Source of the DNA: Sulfitobacter sp043557345
Lineage (GTDB): Bacteria; Pseudomonadota; Alphaproteobacteria; Rhodobacterales; Rhodobacteraceae
DNA: 64,000 bases
Direction: 5' to 3'
Assembly: GCF_043557345.1 (NCBI RefSeq)
Contig: NZ_JBIFFV010000002.1
Coordinates: 124,001 to 188,000, forward strand
Every line of letters begins with the position of its first letter. Position 1 is the stretch's first letter. The notes beneath the pieces are model-generated. The model was not told the DNA's origin and did no database searches. It saw nothing but the letters and a program-made list of their open reading frames with translations. The translations under genes and the position numbers were made by a program. Positions 1-8,900 of this stretch are shown piece by piece.

Positions 1-119
1 AAGAGATCGAGACCGCCTGCAAGACCGGCAAGGACGAAGAGGCGCGCGCGCTGGCCGAGGCGCTGCCCGCCACCTGCGACGCGACGCTGGCGGCGATGAA
101 GGCGCAGCTCGATCTCTGA
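1..119 (+). CDS. C-terminal end of an unidentified protein (partial)
   Basis: Reading frame 3 is open from the left edge to a TGA at 117-119 and encodes about 38 residues, ending ...AAMKAQLDL. The tail is alpha-helical looking, rich in Ala, Glu and Leu, with a GKDEEAR segment. It vaguely resembles the last two helices of a histidine phosphotransfer (HPt) domain, where a 'gd..a..l...L' pattern is common, but no phosphorylatable histidine is in view. The identity is therefore open. The coding call rests on codon use typical of the region and on the long non-coding stretch that follows. Confidence 0.5.
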   Translation, partial: EIETACKTGKDEEARALAEALPATCDATLAAMKAQLDL

Positions 120-146
120 CAAGCCTGCTTGCGCAGGGCGGCGGAA

Positions 147-168
147 ACCTATCCTTAAGTCTAGCGCG
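147..168 (+). repeat. 22-base direct repeat, copy 1
   Basis: Matches 484-505 at 19 of 22 positions; both copies contain ACCTATCC, TAAGT and CGCG in the same spacing. A shorter relative, CTATATTTAAGTA, lies at 208-220. Two near-identical copies about 337 bases apart in an otherwise non-coding stretch suggest a protein-binding site; the binder is unknown. Confidence 0.55.
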
Positions 169-371
169 TTTATACCCCCGCTCAGATGCAACACGACAAA
201 ACGCGATCTATATTTAAGTATGCCCGCCGAAAGACGGGTCTGCACGAAGGCGTCATTGACCAGAACAATGACCGCGTCCCAAGCTGGCAACCGGTTCATT
301 TCAACCGCTTCGCCTGAAAATATGCTTCACGACGCGGGCCTTCTCGGGAGCTGCTGCCCGTTCCCCTACCC

Positions 372-450
372 CAGGGAGCGGCTCCCTGATAGCCTTGCAG
401 CGATGCGCCCCACCGGTTTTCCCCGTCCCTCCCCTCGGGGGGAAAACCGG
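372..450. other. Two adjacent hairpins in non-coding DNA
   Basis: CAGGGAGC (372-379) pairs with GCTCCCTG (381-388) around a single G. Then CCGGTTTTCCCC (413-424) pairs perfectly with GGGGAAAACCGG (439-450) around a 14-base loop. Neither is followed by a T-run on the plus strand, so an ordinary intrinsic terminator is not shown. They could be transcript ends for an upstream gene, a structured leader for the giant gene, or protein-binding palindromes. Confidence 0.45.
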
Positions 451-483
451 GGGCGCATTTGGCGATCTGGCCAGCGCTGTTTC

Positions 484-505
484 ACCTATCCGTAAGTATA
501 TCGCG
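484..505 (+). repeat. 22-base direct repeat, copy 2
   Basis: Second copy of the element at 147-168, differing at three positions. It ends 145 bases before the GTG start of the giant exported protein, in an A/T-richer patch suited to a promoter or operator. Confidence 0.55.
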
Positions 506-649
506 CTATCCGCAGTGGCATCCGCATTGACCGGACGCATCTTCGCATTGGCTCCAACAATTCGCGATAAATGTCCGGTAGATTTTTGTTCGTATGCTCA
601 CGGGGGGCCTCGTTGCGCGGGTTTTCCGGTTCGGACCGAAAGGTGAATT

Positions 650-3600
650 GTGAAACGTCTCCCTTGCCGAAAAGCGCTGCGCGGTGTCTCCCTCGCCGTT
701 TGCGCCGCGCTTGCCGTCTCCTCCTCTCCCGCGGATGCCGGGGATTTCTCTATCGATTGGTCCACTTTCGATTGGCCCGCTGGCTTTGCCGGACCTTTGC
801 TGCGCACCCTGTCGGACCAATATGGTTTCGAGATCGACACAACGGTCGAGATCACTGGCAATCTGCGACCCTATAGCGCTGACGCGCAGGGCAATCCGAT
901 TTTCACCCCCGACGATGTGAATATTCTGGGCGGTGGTGTCGATTCGCTTGTCATCGTGGGCGATGCCGCGCCGAATGCGGGGCGGCGCGGCGATGACCGG
1001 CTCACCGCCAGCGTATCGGCCAGTTCCGGCGGCGTCGCGTTTCAGGTCGACAATCTCACCGTCGACATCCTCGATGTGGATCCCACCGACACCCACAGCA
1101 CCGGGGACCGGTGCGATTTCGTGACGGCCTTTGGCGATAACGGCAACCCAAGCATCACGACACTGGGTCCGGCGCCCACCGTCGTGGTCGGCCCGGGGCC
1201 GGGGTCTGGTGATACCGGCCTGCTGAACGGGAACGAGGCGCAATGTCTGTTCATCGACGGCAGCGCCTTCCTCTCTCCCGGGTCGGGCGATGATACCAAC
1301 GGCTCGATCCGGCTGAGCTATCCCAATGCGACCTCAAGGATTGAGATTTGGTACGACGAAAGTATTGGCGAGGTCCGCAGCTACTACAATCCGGTAACGC
1401 TGCCCTATGACGCGGGGGCGCGGGGGATTGGCATCTTTGCCGCTGTGAACTTTACCACCGAACAGACCATCAGCCTTGCACGTTTCACCAGCCCGCTCTC
1501 CGCGCTTCAGGGCACGACGGTCACCTTTATCTATGAGGTGACCAACACAGGGGAGTTGCCCTTCAACCCGAACCAGGATGTGGTGATCGAGGACAGTCTT
1601 GTCGGCACGGTTACGTGCCCGGCCATCACCGCACCCGTGGCACCGGGGGGCAAGGTGACCTGTACGGCGGAATATACCGTGACGGCGGCGGATGCCCTGT
1701 CGGGGGCGGTCGACAGTACGGCCACGGCGGGGATCGGCGCGATCGGCACGCCTTTCGTGTCGCGCCTGCAGTCCAACCCGCAGAATGCCAATATCGTCGC
1801 CAATGTCTTGTCCACCGACACCGGCCCGCAAACCTGTACGACGCGCTCGGTTTTCTCTCGGCCGCGCACACAACTGGCCGGGACGGGCAGCGCAGCAGCG
1901 CTGACGACCTCGGACATCTTCGTCTTCGATAATGTCACCACCGACATCAATGGCAACGATCTGGATGTCGTCTTTCAAGCGACCCAGATCAGCAATGCCA
2001 CCGCGGTCAATATCAACAGCTCTCTCGAAGCGCGGATGACGCCCGCTGACAACGGCTTTGTCACCTACCGGCTCCGCCTTGTCGAAGACGGCAGCGCCAC
2101 CCCCTCGAACCCCGAAGGGCGGGCGGTCGAGCAGAGCCGGATCAATGGCGTGATCGTTCAGCAGACCGATGTGGACAGCCGCGGGACATCGGATGACAGT
2201 TCGGATGTGGTCGGCCCGCTGCTTGCGCCCGATGGCATCTCGTATTTCAACACCGCCCCCCTTGCCAGTTTTCCTGCCGGGGGGCAGGCGATCACGATGG
2301 ACCCCGCCAAGGTCGGTGACCCGACCAATTGGACGGAAGAGCCGAACGAGACCGGCTTTGACAACTATGCCACCTATGAATACGGCACTTTCACCGAGGG
2401 GGAGTTCATCCACGGTTATGCCGGCTCTTCGCTGAATGACGCGAACCGCGGCTCGTCGATCCGACTTTGCGCCGTGGCGAATACCTCGGCCAGCGTGGTG
2501 GCGGGCGACGATGACTATACCGCGACGCCGCTCAACAGCCTGCTTGGCGGCACGGCGGGAGAGGTCATGTCCAACGACACGATCAACGGCTTGCCCGCCG
2601 CGTTCCCCACCGCGACGCTGGAGGTTCTGACCGAAACCCTGCCGCAGAACAGTGGCGATCCGGTGCCCGTGCTTGAGACCGAAGGCGCGGATGCGGGCCA
2701 GGTGATCGTCCCGCCGGGGGTGCCCTCGGGCACCTATCTGATCGACTATGAGCTTTGCGACAGCATTGACCCCACGCAATGCGACAGGGCTCAGGTCACG
2801 GTCGCTGTTTTCGATGGTCTCGGGGTCGACTTCGGCGATGCGCCGATCTCTTACCTGACCGCCTCGCATGGGGTCAGCGACACGCCGCAGGTCTATCTTG
2901 GCGATGTGCCACCCGATATCGAACTGGTGGCGCAATCCGATGCCTCGGCCACGGCGGACGACCTGTTGGACAGCGATGACGAAGACGCGGTGATCTTTCC
3001 GGTGATGACCCAAGGGATGATCAGCACGCTCAACATTCCGGTCAAAGGGGCGGGCTACCTGCAGGCGTGGATCGACTTTAACGGCGACGGTGTCTTCGAG
3101 GGGTCTTTCGGTGAGAACATCGCCCGTGACCTGCGCGACGATGGCACCGGCTTTGACGATGTGGCGGGCGACGGCGTGATCCAGATCGAGGTGACCGTGC
3201 CCAGCGATGCCACCACCTCCACCACCTTCGCGCGGTTCCGCTACTCCTCCGAGGCCGGGCTGCCGGTGGCGAGCTTTGCCGTCGATGGCGAGATCGAGGA
3301 TTACTCCCTCATCATCGCCGCCGCCGATCTGGTGGACCGGGGCGATGCCCCCGCCAGCTATGGTGAGCCGCGCCATATCATCGTGCCGGATATCTACCTT
3401 GGCGGTGGCCTCCCCGATTCCGAGACCGAGAGCATGTTCAGCGCCAATGCCGATGGCGACGACCTCGACGGGATCGACGATGAGGATTCCGTGGCCGAGT
3501 TCCCGGTGCTTGAGGCGGGCACCATCGTGCCGCTGACCATTCAGACCCATGAAACCCTCAGCGCGCAACTGGCCCTTGGCCTGCCGGTGACCGAAGGCAT

Positions 3601-5764
3601 CACCAATCTTCAGCTCTGGATCGACTTCAACCAGAACAATGTCTTCGATCCGGTCGAACAGGTGGCCATCAACTTTCGCGATGGGGGCTTGGGCGATACG
3701 GATGGCGCATTCAACAATCAGATCAGCCTGAACATTCCCGTGCCTGTCGATGTGGGCAATGGCACCACCTATGCCCGCATCCGCTGGTCGACCTCCAGCG
3801 CCCTGACCCAAGACCCCTTCAGCGGTCTGAACTTCGATGGGGAGGTTGAGGACTACCTCGTGACCCTCGTCAACCTGTTGCCACAGGGCCGGATCGGCGG
3901 AACGCTGTATGAGGATGCCGACAGGTCCGGCAGCCGCGATGGGGCAGAGGCCACGCTGCCCGCGGGCATCACCGTGACGCTTTTCGACGATGCAGGCACG
4001 CCCGGCGACCGGGCCGACGATACGCAGGTGGCGGTGACCGAAACCGATGCAGCGGGGGACTATTCCTTCAGCAACCTCGACCCGGCGCGCGCCTATCTGG
4101 TCGAGGTGGATGAGGCCGACCCCGAAATACCGGCGGGCCTCACCCTGACCACCGGAAACCCGATCGCCAGCCTTGCCGTCGATGCGGGCAGCGGCAGCCC
4201 GGTCAGTTCTGACTTCGGTTTCGAGAATCTGCCGACCGAGGCCGATTTGGCCCTGACCCAAACCATCCTGCGCGCGGCGGACGCCAGCCCCGCGACAGAG
4301 GCCACGGTGGGAGAGGCGCTTGACCTCGTGTTGACCCTGACCAACAGCGGCCCCGGCAGCGCTTCGGATGTGCGGGTGCTCGATCTCATCCCCGATGGCT
4401 TCGCCTATGTCTCTGACGACGCGGCGGCGCAGGGCGACAGCTATAAGGCTTCGACCGGTCTGTGGCTGCTCGGCGACGTGCCTTCTGGCAGCAGCCACAG
4501 CCTGACCATCCGCGTCACGATGCAGGGCGAAGGCGCCACGGAAAATCAGGCCGAGATCATCGGCGCGTCGCTGGCCGACCCCGACAGCGACCCCGGCACT
4601 GGTGCGCTGGTGGATGACCTCGGCGATGGGCTGGCCGATGATGACGAGGCGGTAGCCCGCGTGGCCCGGCGCTCCAACGGGCCGGTGCTCTCTGGTGTGG
4701 TCTTCTTTGACATCGGGGCGGGGACCGACGCCTATGATGGGGCCCAGCAGACGGGCGAGGCGGGCACGGACCGCGCCGTGGTCGAGATCTTGGACGCGGA
4801 TGGCGTTTTGCTGGCAACGGCCGATCTGGCGGCGGACGGCACATGGCGCGCGGCCTTGCCGGACGGGTATAGCGGCGCCGTCACCGTGGTGGCCCAGCCC
4901 GGCGCGGGTCTGCTCAATGTCTCCGAGGGCGGCGGCGCGGCCTTGCCCGGCCTGGTGAACGGCGATCCCCATGACGGGCGCCTTACCTTTACCCCCGCGG
5001 CGGGCACCACCTACGCCAAGCTCGACTTCGGCCTCATCGAGGCGGCGCGGCTGAACCAATCGCAGGACAAGACGATCCGGGCCGGGCAGGTCTTGGCGCT
5101 GCGGCATGAGTATATCGCCTCGGCCCCGGGACGCGTGACCTTCAGCGTCACCGCCGAAGCCGCGGCCCCCGCAGGGGCGTTTTCGACCGCGCTTTACGAG
5201 GATACGGATTGCGACGGCGCGCCGGACCAAGCGATCACGGGGCCATTGCCCACCGAGGCGGGCAGGCTGATCTGTGTCCTTGCACGGGTCACCGCCTCGG
5301 GCGCGGCGACGCAGGGATCGACCTATCGTTTTGATCTGGTCGCCGACACCAGCTATGGGTCCAGCGGGCTTGCCCAGCAAAACGTCAACACCGACCGGCT
5401 GGTGGTGGAGGCGGCGCAGGGCACGTTGAAACTGACCAAAACCGTCCGCAACGTGACGCGCGGCACGCCCGAGGGGATCAGCAACGGCGCCGCTGCCGGG
5501 GATGTGTTGGAATACCGCATCTATGTCGAGACCATTGGCACCGTGCCTGCGCGCGACATCGTGGTTTACGACAAGACACCGCCCTACACGGCCTTGGCGG
5601 CGGCGGTGCCCAGCCCGGTCGCCTTGGCCGATGGGGTGAGCTGCACCTTGGACGCGCCCATGACGAATGCGCCGGGCTATGAGGGGGCGCTGCGCTGGTC
5701 CTGCACCGGGGCGCTGCAACCCGGCGCGCAGGGCTTCGTCTCCTTCGCGGTCAGCATCCAATAA
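650..5764 (+). CDS. Giant exported multidomain surface protein (DUF11 / GEVED / SdrD-B-like)
   Basis: 1,704 residues. The GTG start at 650 is preceded by AAAGGTG; the first 27 residues form a classic signal peptide ending SPADA before GDFSID. Visible modules, in rough residue order: a unique N-terminal region to about 275; a DUF11-like beta-sandwich (about 277-390, VTNTG motif); a poorly recognised middle; two GEVED domains (about 725-890 and 898-1070) closed by GEIEDYSL and GEVEDYLV; an SdrD-B-like domain (about 1081-1190, DADRSGSRDG); a second DUF11 (about 1195-1320, LTNSGPGSASDV); another B-like repeat from about 1340; and a last DUF11 (about 1590-1704). Acidic DxDxDG-like loops suggest Ca2+ binding. 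There is no LPXTG, RTX nonapeptides, autotransporter barrel or PEP-CTERM tail, so anchoring is unexplained. It is probably an adhesin or surface/matrix protein; the exact role is inferred only from domain types. Confidence 0.85.
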   Translation: MKRLPCRKALRGVSLAVCAALAVSSSPADAGDFSIDWSTFDWPAGFAGPLLRTLSDQYGFEIDTTVEITGNLRPYSADAQGNPIFTPDDVNILGGGVDSLVIVGDAAPNAGRRGDDRLTASVSASSGGVAFQVDNLTVDILDVDPTDTHSTGDRCDFVTAFGDNGNPSITTLGPAPTVVVGPGPGSGDTGLLNGNEAQCLFIDGSAFLSPGSGDDTNGSIRLSYPNATSRIEIWYDESIGEVRSYYNPVTLPYDAGARGIGIFAAVNFTTEQTISLARFTSPLSALQGTTVTFIYEVTNTGELPFNPNQDVVIEDSLVGTVTCPAITAPVAPGGKVTCTAEYTVTAADALSGAVDSTATAGIGAIGTPFVSRLQSNPQNANIVANVLSTDTGPQTCTTRSVFSRPRTQLAGTGSAAALTTSDIFVFDNVTTDINGNDLDVVFQATQISNATAVNINSSLEARMTPADNGFVTYRLRLVEDGSATPSNPEGRAVEQSRINGVIVQQTDVDSRGTSDDSSDVVGPLLAPDGISYFNTAPLASFPAGGQAITMDPAKVGDPTNWTEEPNETGFDNYATYEYGTFTEGEFIHGYAGSSLNDANRGSSIRLCAVANTSASVVAGDDDYTATPLNSLLGGTAGEVMSNDTINGLPAAFPTATLEVLTETLPQNSGDPVPVLETEGADAGQVIVPPGVPSGTYLIDYELCDSIDPTQCDRAQVTVAVFDGLGVDFGDAPISYLTASHGVSDTPQVYLGDVPPDIELVAQSDASATADDLLDSDDEDAVIFPVMTQGMISTLNIPVKGAGYLQAWIDFNGDGVFEGSFGENIARDLRDDGTGFDDVAGDGVIQIEVTVPSDATTSTTFARFRYSSEAGLPVASFAVDGEIEDYSLIIAAADLVDRGDAPASYGEPRHIIVPDIYLGGGLPDSETESMFSANADGDDLDGIDDEDSVAEFPVLEAGTIVPLTIQTHETLSAQLALGLPVTEGITNLQLWIDFNQNNVFDPVEQVAINFRDGGLGDTDGAFNNQISLNIPVPVDVGNGTTYARIRWSTSSALTQDPFSGLNFDGEVEDYLVTLVNLLPQGRIGGTLYEDADRSGSRDGAEATLPAGITVTLFDDAGTPGDRADDTQVAVTETDAAGDYSFSNLDPARAYLVEVDEADPEIPAGLTLTTGNPIASLAVDAGSGSPVSSDFGFENLPTEADLALTQTILRAADASPATEATVGEALDLVLTLTNSGPGSASDVRVLDLIPDGFAYVSDDAAAQGDSYKASTGLWLLGDVPSGSSHSLTIRVTMQGEGATENQAEIIGASLADPDSDPGTGALVDDLGDGLADDDEAVARVARRSNGPVLSGVVFFDIGAGTDAYDGAQQTGEAGTDRAVVEILDADGVLLATADLAADGTWRAALPDGYSGAVTVVAQPGAGLLNVSEGGGAALPGLVNGDPHDGRLTFTPAAGTTYAKLDFGLIEAARLNQSQDKTIRAGQVLALRHEYIASAPGRVTFSVTAEAAAPAGAFSTALYEDTDCDGAPDQAITGPLPTEAGRLICVLARVTASGAATQGSTYRFDLVADTSYGSSGLAQQNVNTDRLVVEAAQGTLKLTKTVRNVTRGTPEGISNGAAAGDVLEYRIYVETIGTVPARDIVVYDKTPPYTALAAAVPSPVALADGVSCTLDAPMTNAPGYEGALRWSCTGALQPGAQGFVSFAVSIQ

Positions 5765-5771
5765 CCCCAGT

Positions 5772-5798
5772 CCGGGGCCGTTTTGCACGCCGCCCCGG
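5772..5798 (+). terminator. Weak hairpin after the surface-protein gene
   Basis: CCGGGGC (5772-5778) pairs with GCCCCGG (5792-5798) around a 13-base loop, 8 bases after the stop codon. No T-run follows, so it is only a possible transcript end. Confidence 0.3.
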
Positions 5799-5902
5799 CA
5801 CCGCCCGAAGCCGTGCTCCGATGAACTGCCCTGTTGCATCCCCGCCCGCAGCGGCATAACAGGCAATAGTTTACTAAAAGAATCGGATTAAAGGGGGCCG
5901 CG

Positions 5903-6871
5903 GTGCTCAGAACGTTGTCATTCATTTGCTTGGCCTTTGGCGCGACCGCCGCCATGGCGCAGGACTTTCCCGTCACCGTTGAACACGCCTTTGGCGAAAC
6001 CACCATCGAAGAGCGGCCCGAGCGGGTGGCCTCGGTCGGTTGGGCCAATCACGAAGTGCCCTTGGCGCTTGGCATCGTACCGGTCGGTTTCGCCCGCGCC
6101 TCATGGGGGGATGACGATGGCGACGGGTTGCTGCCTTGGGTGATCGACCGGCTGGACGAGCTCGACGCCGAGGTGCCCACGCTCTTTGACGAGGGCGATG
6201 GTATCGATTTCGAGGCCGTGGCGAGCACCCAGCCCGATGTGATCCTGGCCGCCTATTCCGGCCTGTCGCAGTCGGACTATGAAACCCTCAGCCGCATCGC
6301 CCCGGTCGTCGCCTATCCCGAAGCGGCATGGACAACGACATGGCGCGAGATGATCCGCCAGAACGCGGCGGGCCTTGGCATGGCCGAGGAGGGCGAGGCG
6401 ATGGTCGCCGAGGTCGAAGAGCGGATCGCGACCGCCCGCGCGGCGCATCCCGAATTGGCGGGCAAGACGGGCATGTTCGTCACCCACCTTGATCCGCGTG
6501 ACCTTAGCACCATCGGTTTCTACGCCGCTGCCGACCAACGGGTGAAGTTTCTGACCGACCTTGGCATGGCGACACCACAAGCGGTGCGCGAGGCCAGCGA
6601 AGCCGGGAAATACTCGGGCCGGGTGAGTGCCGAACGGATCGACCTGTTCGAGGACGTGGACGCTGTGGTGACCTATGGCGATCAGGCGCGGTTGGACGAA
6701 CTGGCCAAGAACCCGCTGATTGCGCGTTTCCCGGCGGTCGCCCGCGGCTCGGTCGTGCTTCTGGCGAATGACCCGATGGGCACCGCCGCGAACCCGACGC
6801 CGCTGTCGATCGACTATGTGCTCGACGATTACCTCGCGCGGCTGAGCGCCGCTGCCACACGCGGCGAATGA
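5903..6871 (+). CDS. Ferric-siderophore ABC transporter, periplasmic binding protein
   Basis: 322 residues, of FhuD/FecB (class III, TroA-like) size. The GTG start follows an AAGGGGG ribosome site, and the signal peptide ends AAMA before QDFPVTV. The early segment with RPERVASVGW and the middle with ASTQPDVILA match the usual 'PkRVv.l...ea..aLGv.PVG' and 'i.alkPDlIl' pattern of iron-siderophore binding proteins. Its role is to capture ferric siderophore in the periplasm and pass it to the two permeases. Its stop overlaps the next start by 4 bases (ATGA), so it is the first gene of a tight four-gene ABC operon. The ligand cannot be told from sequence. Confidence 0.88.
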   Translation: MLRTLSFICLAFGATAAMAQDFPVTVEHAFGETTIEERPERVASVGWANHEVPLALGIVPVGFARASWGDDDGDGLLPWVIDRLDELDAEVPTLFDEGDGIDFEAVASTQPDVILAAYSGLSQSDYETLSRIAPVVAYPEAAWTTTWREMIRQNAAGLGMAEEGEAMVAEVEERIATARAAHPELAGKTGMFVTHLDPRDLSTIGFYAAADQRVKFLTDLGMATPQAVREASEAGKYSGRVSAERIDLFEDVDAVVTYGDQARLDELAKNPLIARFPAVARGSVVLLANDPMGTAANPTPLSIDYVLDDYLARLSAAATRGE

Positions 6872-7872
6872 TGCAAATGCAGCGCCCCCAACGGCTGGCG
6901 GGTCTTGCGGCATTGCTGGGCCTGTTGCTGCTGATGACTGGCCTGTCGCTGACCGTGGGCGCGCGCGCCGTGCCGTGGAGCGAGATCTGGGCGGGGATGA
7001 CCGGCCGGATCGAAACCATCGGCGCGGCGGCGGTCGCGGTGCGGATGCCGCGCACGGCGCTGGCCGTTCTGGCGGGCGCGGCGCTTGGCCTTGCAGGGGC
7101 GGTGATGCAGGGCATCAGCCGCAACCCCTTGGCCGATCCGGGCATTCTGGGCGTCAACGCGGGGGCGGCGCTTTTCGTCGTGGTGGGCATCGCTTGGTTC
7201 GATATCAGCGGCGCGCAGAGCTTTCTGTGGCTTGGCATCGCCGGGGCGGGGGTGACGGCGGTTTTCGTCTATCTGATCGGCTCTGCAGGGCAGGGCGGGG
7301 CGACGCCGCTCAAGCTGACCCTCGCGGGCACCGCGACCTCCGTCGCGGTTTCGGCCTTCATCATCGCGGTGGTTTTGCCGCGCAACGACATCGCGGGCTC
7401 CGTACAATCTTGGCAGGTCGGCGGCATCGGCGGCGCGAGTTTCGAGACCCTCTTGCCCGCCTTGCCCTTCGCGCTGGTGGGGCTGGCGCTGAGCCTCGCC
7501 TCGGCCCGGGTGCTCAACGCTTTGGCCTTGGGCGAAGAACTTGCCACCGGCCTTGGTCAGAGCGTTGCCTTGGGCCGGGTGATGGCGGCGGCGGGGGCGG
7601 TGATCCTCTGCGGCACGGCAACAGCACTTTGCGGGCCGATCGGCTTTGTCGGGCTGGTTGTGCCGCATCTGTGCCGGATGATCGCGGGCGTCGATTACAA
7701 GCTGGTGCTGCCGCTTTCGGCTTTGGCGGGAGCTTCCATGCTGGGGCTGTCAGACGTGATGGGCCGCATCATCGCCCGCCCGAATGAGTTGGACGTGGGC
7801 ATCGTCACGGCCTTTGTCGGCGCGCCCTTCTTTATCTGGACGGTGCGCAATCACGGGATGCGCGGGCTATGA
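6868..7872 (+). CDS. Ferric-siderophore ABC transporter permease 1 (FecCD family)
   Basis: 334 residues with about nine or ten hydrophobic segments, the size and shape of FecC/FecD/FhuB halves. It contains the family hallmark 'LAGAALGLAGAVMQGISRNPLADPGILGVN'-type region (about residues 70-98) and the cytoplasmic loop GPIGFVGLVVPHLCRM (about 254-270), the coupling segment to the ATPase. It overlaps both neighbours by 4 bases, indicating translational coupling. It presumably forms a heterodimeric channel with the next gene product. Confidence 0.92.
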   Translation: MMQMQRPQRLAGLAALLGLLLLMTGLSLTVGARAVPWSEIWAGMTGRIETIGAAAVAVRMPRTALAVLAGAALGLAGAVMQGISRNPLADPGILGVNAGAALFVVVGIAWFDISGAQSFLWLGIAGAGVTAVFVYLIGSAGQGGATPLKLTLAGTATSVAVSAFIIAVVLPRNDIAGSVQSWQVGGIGGASFETLLPALPFALVGLALSLASARVLNALALGEELATGLGQSVALGRVMAAAGAVILCGTATALCGPIGFVGLVVPHLCRMIAGVDYKLVLPLSALAGASMLGLSDVMGRIIARPNELDVGIVTAFVGAPFFIWTVRNHGMRGL

Positions 7873-8900
7873 GCGATGTGACCGCCAGCGCACCCCGCCG
7901 TTTCCGCCCTGCCGCGACGCGCCGTATACAGGTGCTGGGCGCACTGTCTGCGCTCGTTCTCGCGCTTATGCTCCTCACGCTCAGCTGCGGGCGTGGGTGC
8001 CTGCCGCCGGGCGATGTCTGGGCCGCGCTGACGGGGGCGCCGGGGACCAATGCCTCATTCGTGGTGGCCGATCTGCGCCTGCCGCGCGCGGTCATGGGGC
8101 TGCTGGCCGGGGCGAGTTTTGGCTTGGGCGGGGTGGCGTTTCAGATCATGCTGCGCAACCCGTTGGCCAGCCCCGACATCATTGGCATCAGCGCCAGCGC
8201 AGGGGCGGCGGCGGTCTTTGCCATCGTCATTCTGGCCCTCGACGGGTGGCTGGTGTCGCTCGTCGCGGTCGTGGCGGGGCTTGGGGTCGCGGCGATGATC
8301 TGGGCGCTGTCCTCGCGCCGCGGGGCCGCCGGGGCGCGGCTGATCCTGATCGGCATCGGCGTCTCGGCCATGCTCGACAGTGTGACGGCCTATGTCTTGC
8401 TGGAAGCGCCCGCATGGGACCGGGCCGAGGCGATGCGCTGGCTGACCGGCAGCCTCAACGGCATGCAACTCGTCCAAGCGCTGCCCGTGGCAGGGGCGCT
8501 GTTGGTCTTCGGCGGGCTCTTGGCTCTTACCGCCCGCGATCTGGAGGTGCTGCGTCTTGGCGATGACACCGCCGAAGCCTTGGGCGTGCGCGCCGATGCC
8601 ACGCGGCTGCGGGTGACACTGGCCGCCGTCGGCCTTGTCGCCATCGCCACGGCTGCGACCGGGCCGATTGCCTTTGTCGCCTTCCTCTCTGGTCCCATCG
8701 CGGCCCGGCTGTTGCCGGGGTCGACCGGGTTGCTGTTGGGGGCCGGGTTGGTGGGGGCTTTGCTGGTCATCGCGGGCGATTTCGCAGGCCAGTTCCTGCT
8801 GCCCGCCCGCTTGCCCGTGGGGGTCGTCACCGGGGCGGTCGGCGCGCCCTTCCTTTTGTATCTCATCGTCCGCGCTAATAGAAATGGGGGCACGCTATGA
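7869..8900 (+). CDS. Ferric-siderophore ABC transporter permease 2 (FecCD family)
   Basis: 343 residues, the second FecCD-type membrane subunit. After a short basic N-terminus it has multiple transmembrane helices, the conserved 'LLAGASFGLGGVAFQ' and 'RNPLASPDIIGIS' segments near residues 80-105, and a GPIAFVAFLSGPIAARL coupling loop (about 262-278). In this loop the usual VPH motif reads LSG, a common variation between the two subunits. It overlaps permease 1 and the ATPase by 4 bases each. It works with permease 1 in the inner membrane. Confidence 0.92.
   Translation: MSDVTASAPRRFRPAATRRIQVLGALSALVLALMLLTLSCGRGCLPPGDVWAALTGAPGTNASFVVADLRLPRAVMGLLAGASFGLGGVAFQIMLRNPLASPDIIGISASAGAAAVFAIVILALDGWLVSLVAVVAGLGVAAMIWALSSRRGAAGARLILIGIGVSAMLDSVTAYVLLEAPAWDRAEAMRWLTGSLNGMQLVQALPVAGALLVFGGLLALTARDLEVLRLGDDTAEALGVRADATRLRVTLAAVGLVAIATAATGPIAFVAFLSGPIAARLLPGSTGLLLGAGLVGALLVIAGDFAGQFLLPARLPVGVVTGAVGAPFLLYLIVRANRNGGTL

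Larger units (their letters stand above)
120..649. other. Long intergenic region upstream of the giant surface-protein gene
   Basis: About 530 bases with no convincing gene. The open frames in it are short, rich in Arg, Pro and Cys and on both strands, as expected of shadows. It does hold structure: a 22-base direct repeat (147-168 and 484-505), a shorter related motif at 208-220, an 8-base inverted repeat with a 1-base loop at 372-388, and a 12-bp perfect stem at 413-450. The A/T-rich patches around 195-220 and 485-510 stand out against the GC-rich background, so this is a plausible promoter and regulatory region for the 1,704-residue gene downstream. Confidence 0.6.

Noticed and set aside
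220..495. 91-codon plus-strand frame (and overlapping minus-strand frames) in the first intergenic region
   Set aside because: Arg/Pro/Cys-rich, no ribosome site, crosses both hairpins, and no family-like features.
1334..5866. 1,510-codon open frame on the minus strand opposite the giant surface-protein gene
   Set aside because: It is a shadow of GC-rich codon use: the product is rich in Arg, Gly and His with no domains, while the plus-strand product has a signal peptide and clear modules.
5880..5902. Iron box upstream of the siderophore ABC operon
   Set aside because: TAGTTTACTA has only 4-base arms in the opposite order to the receptor palindrome; not a convincing match.
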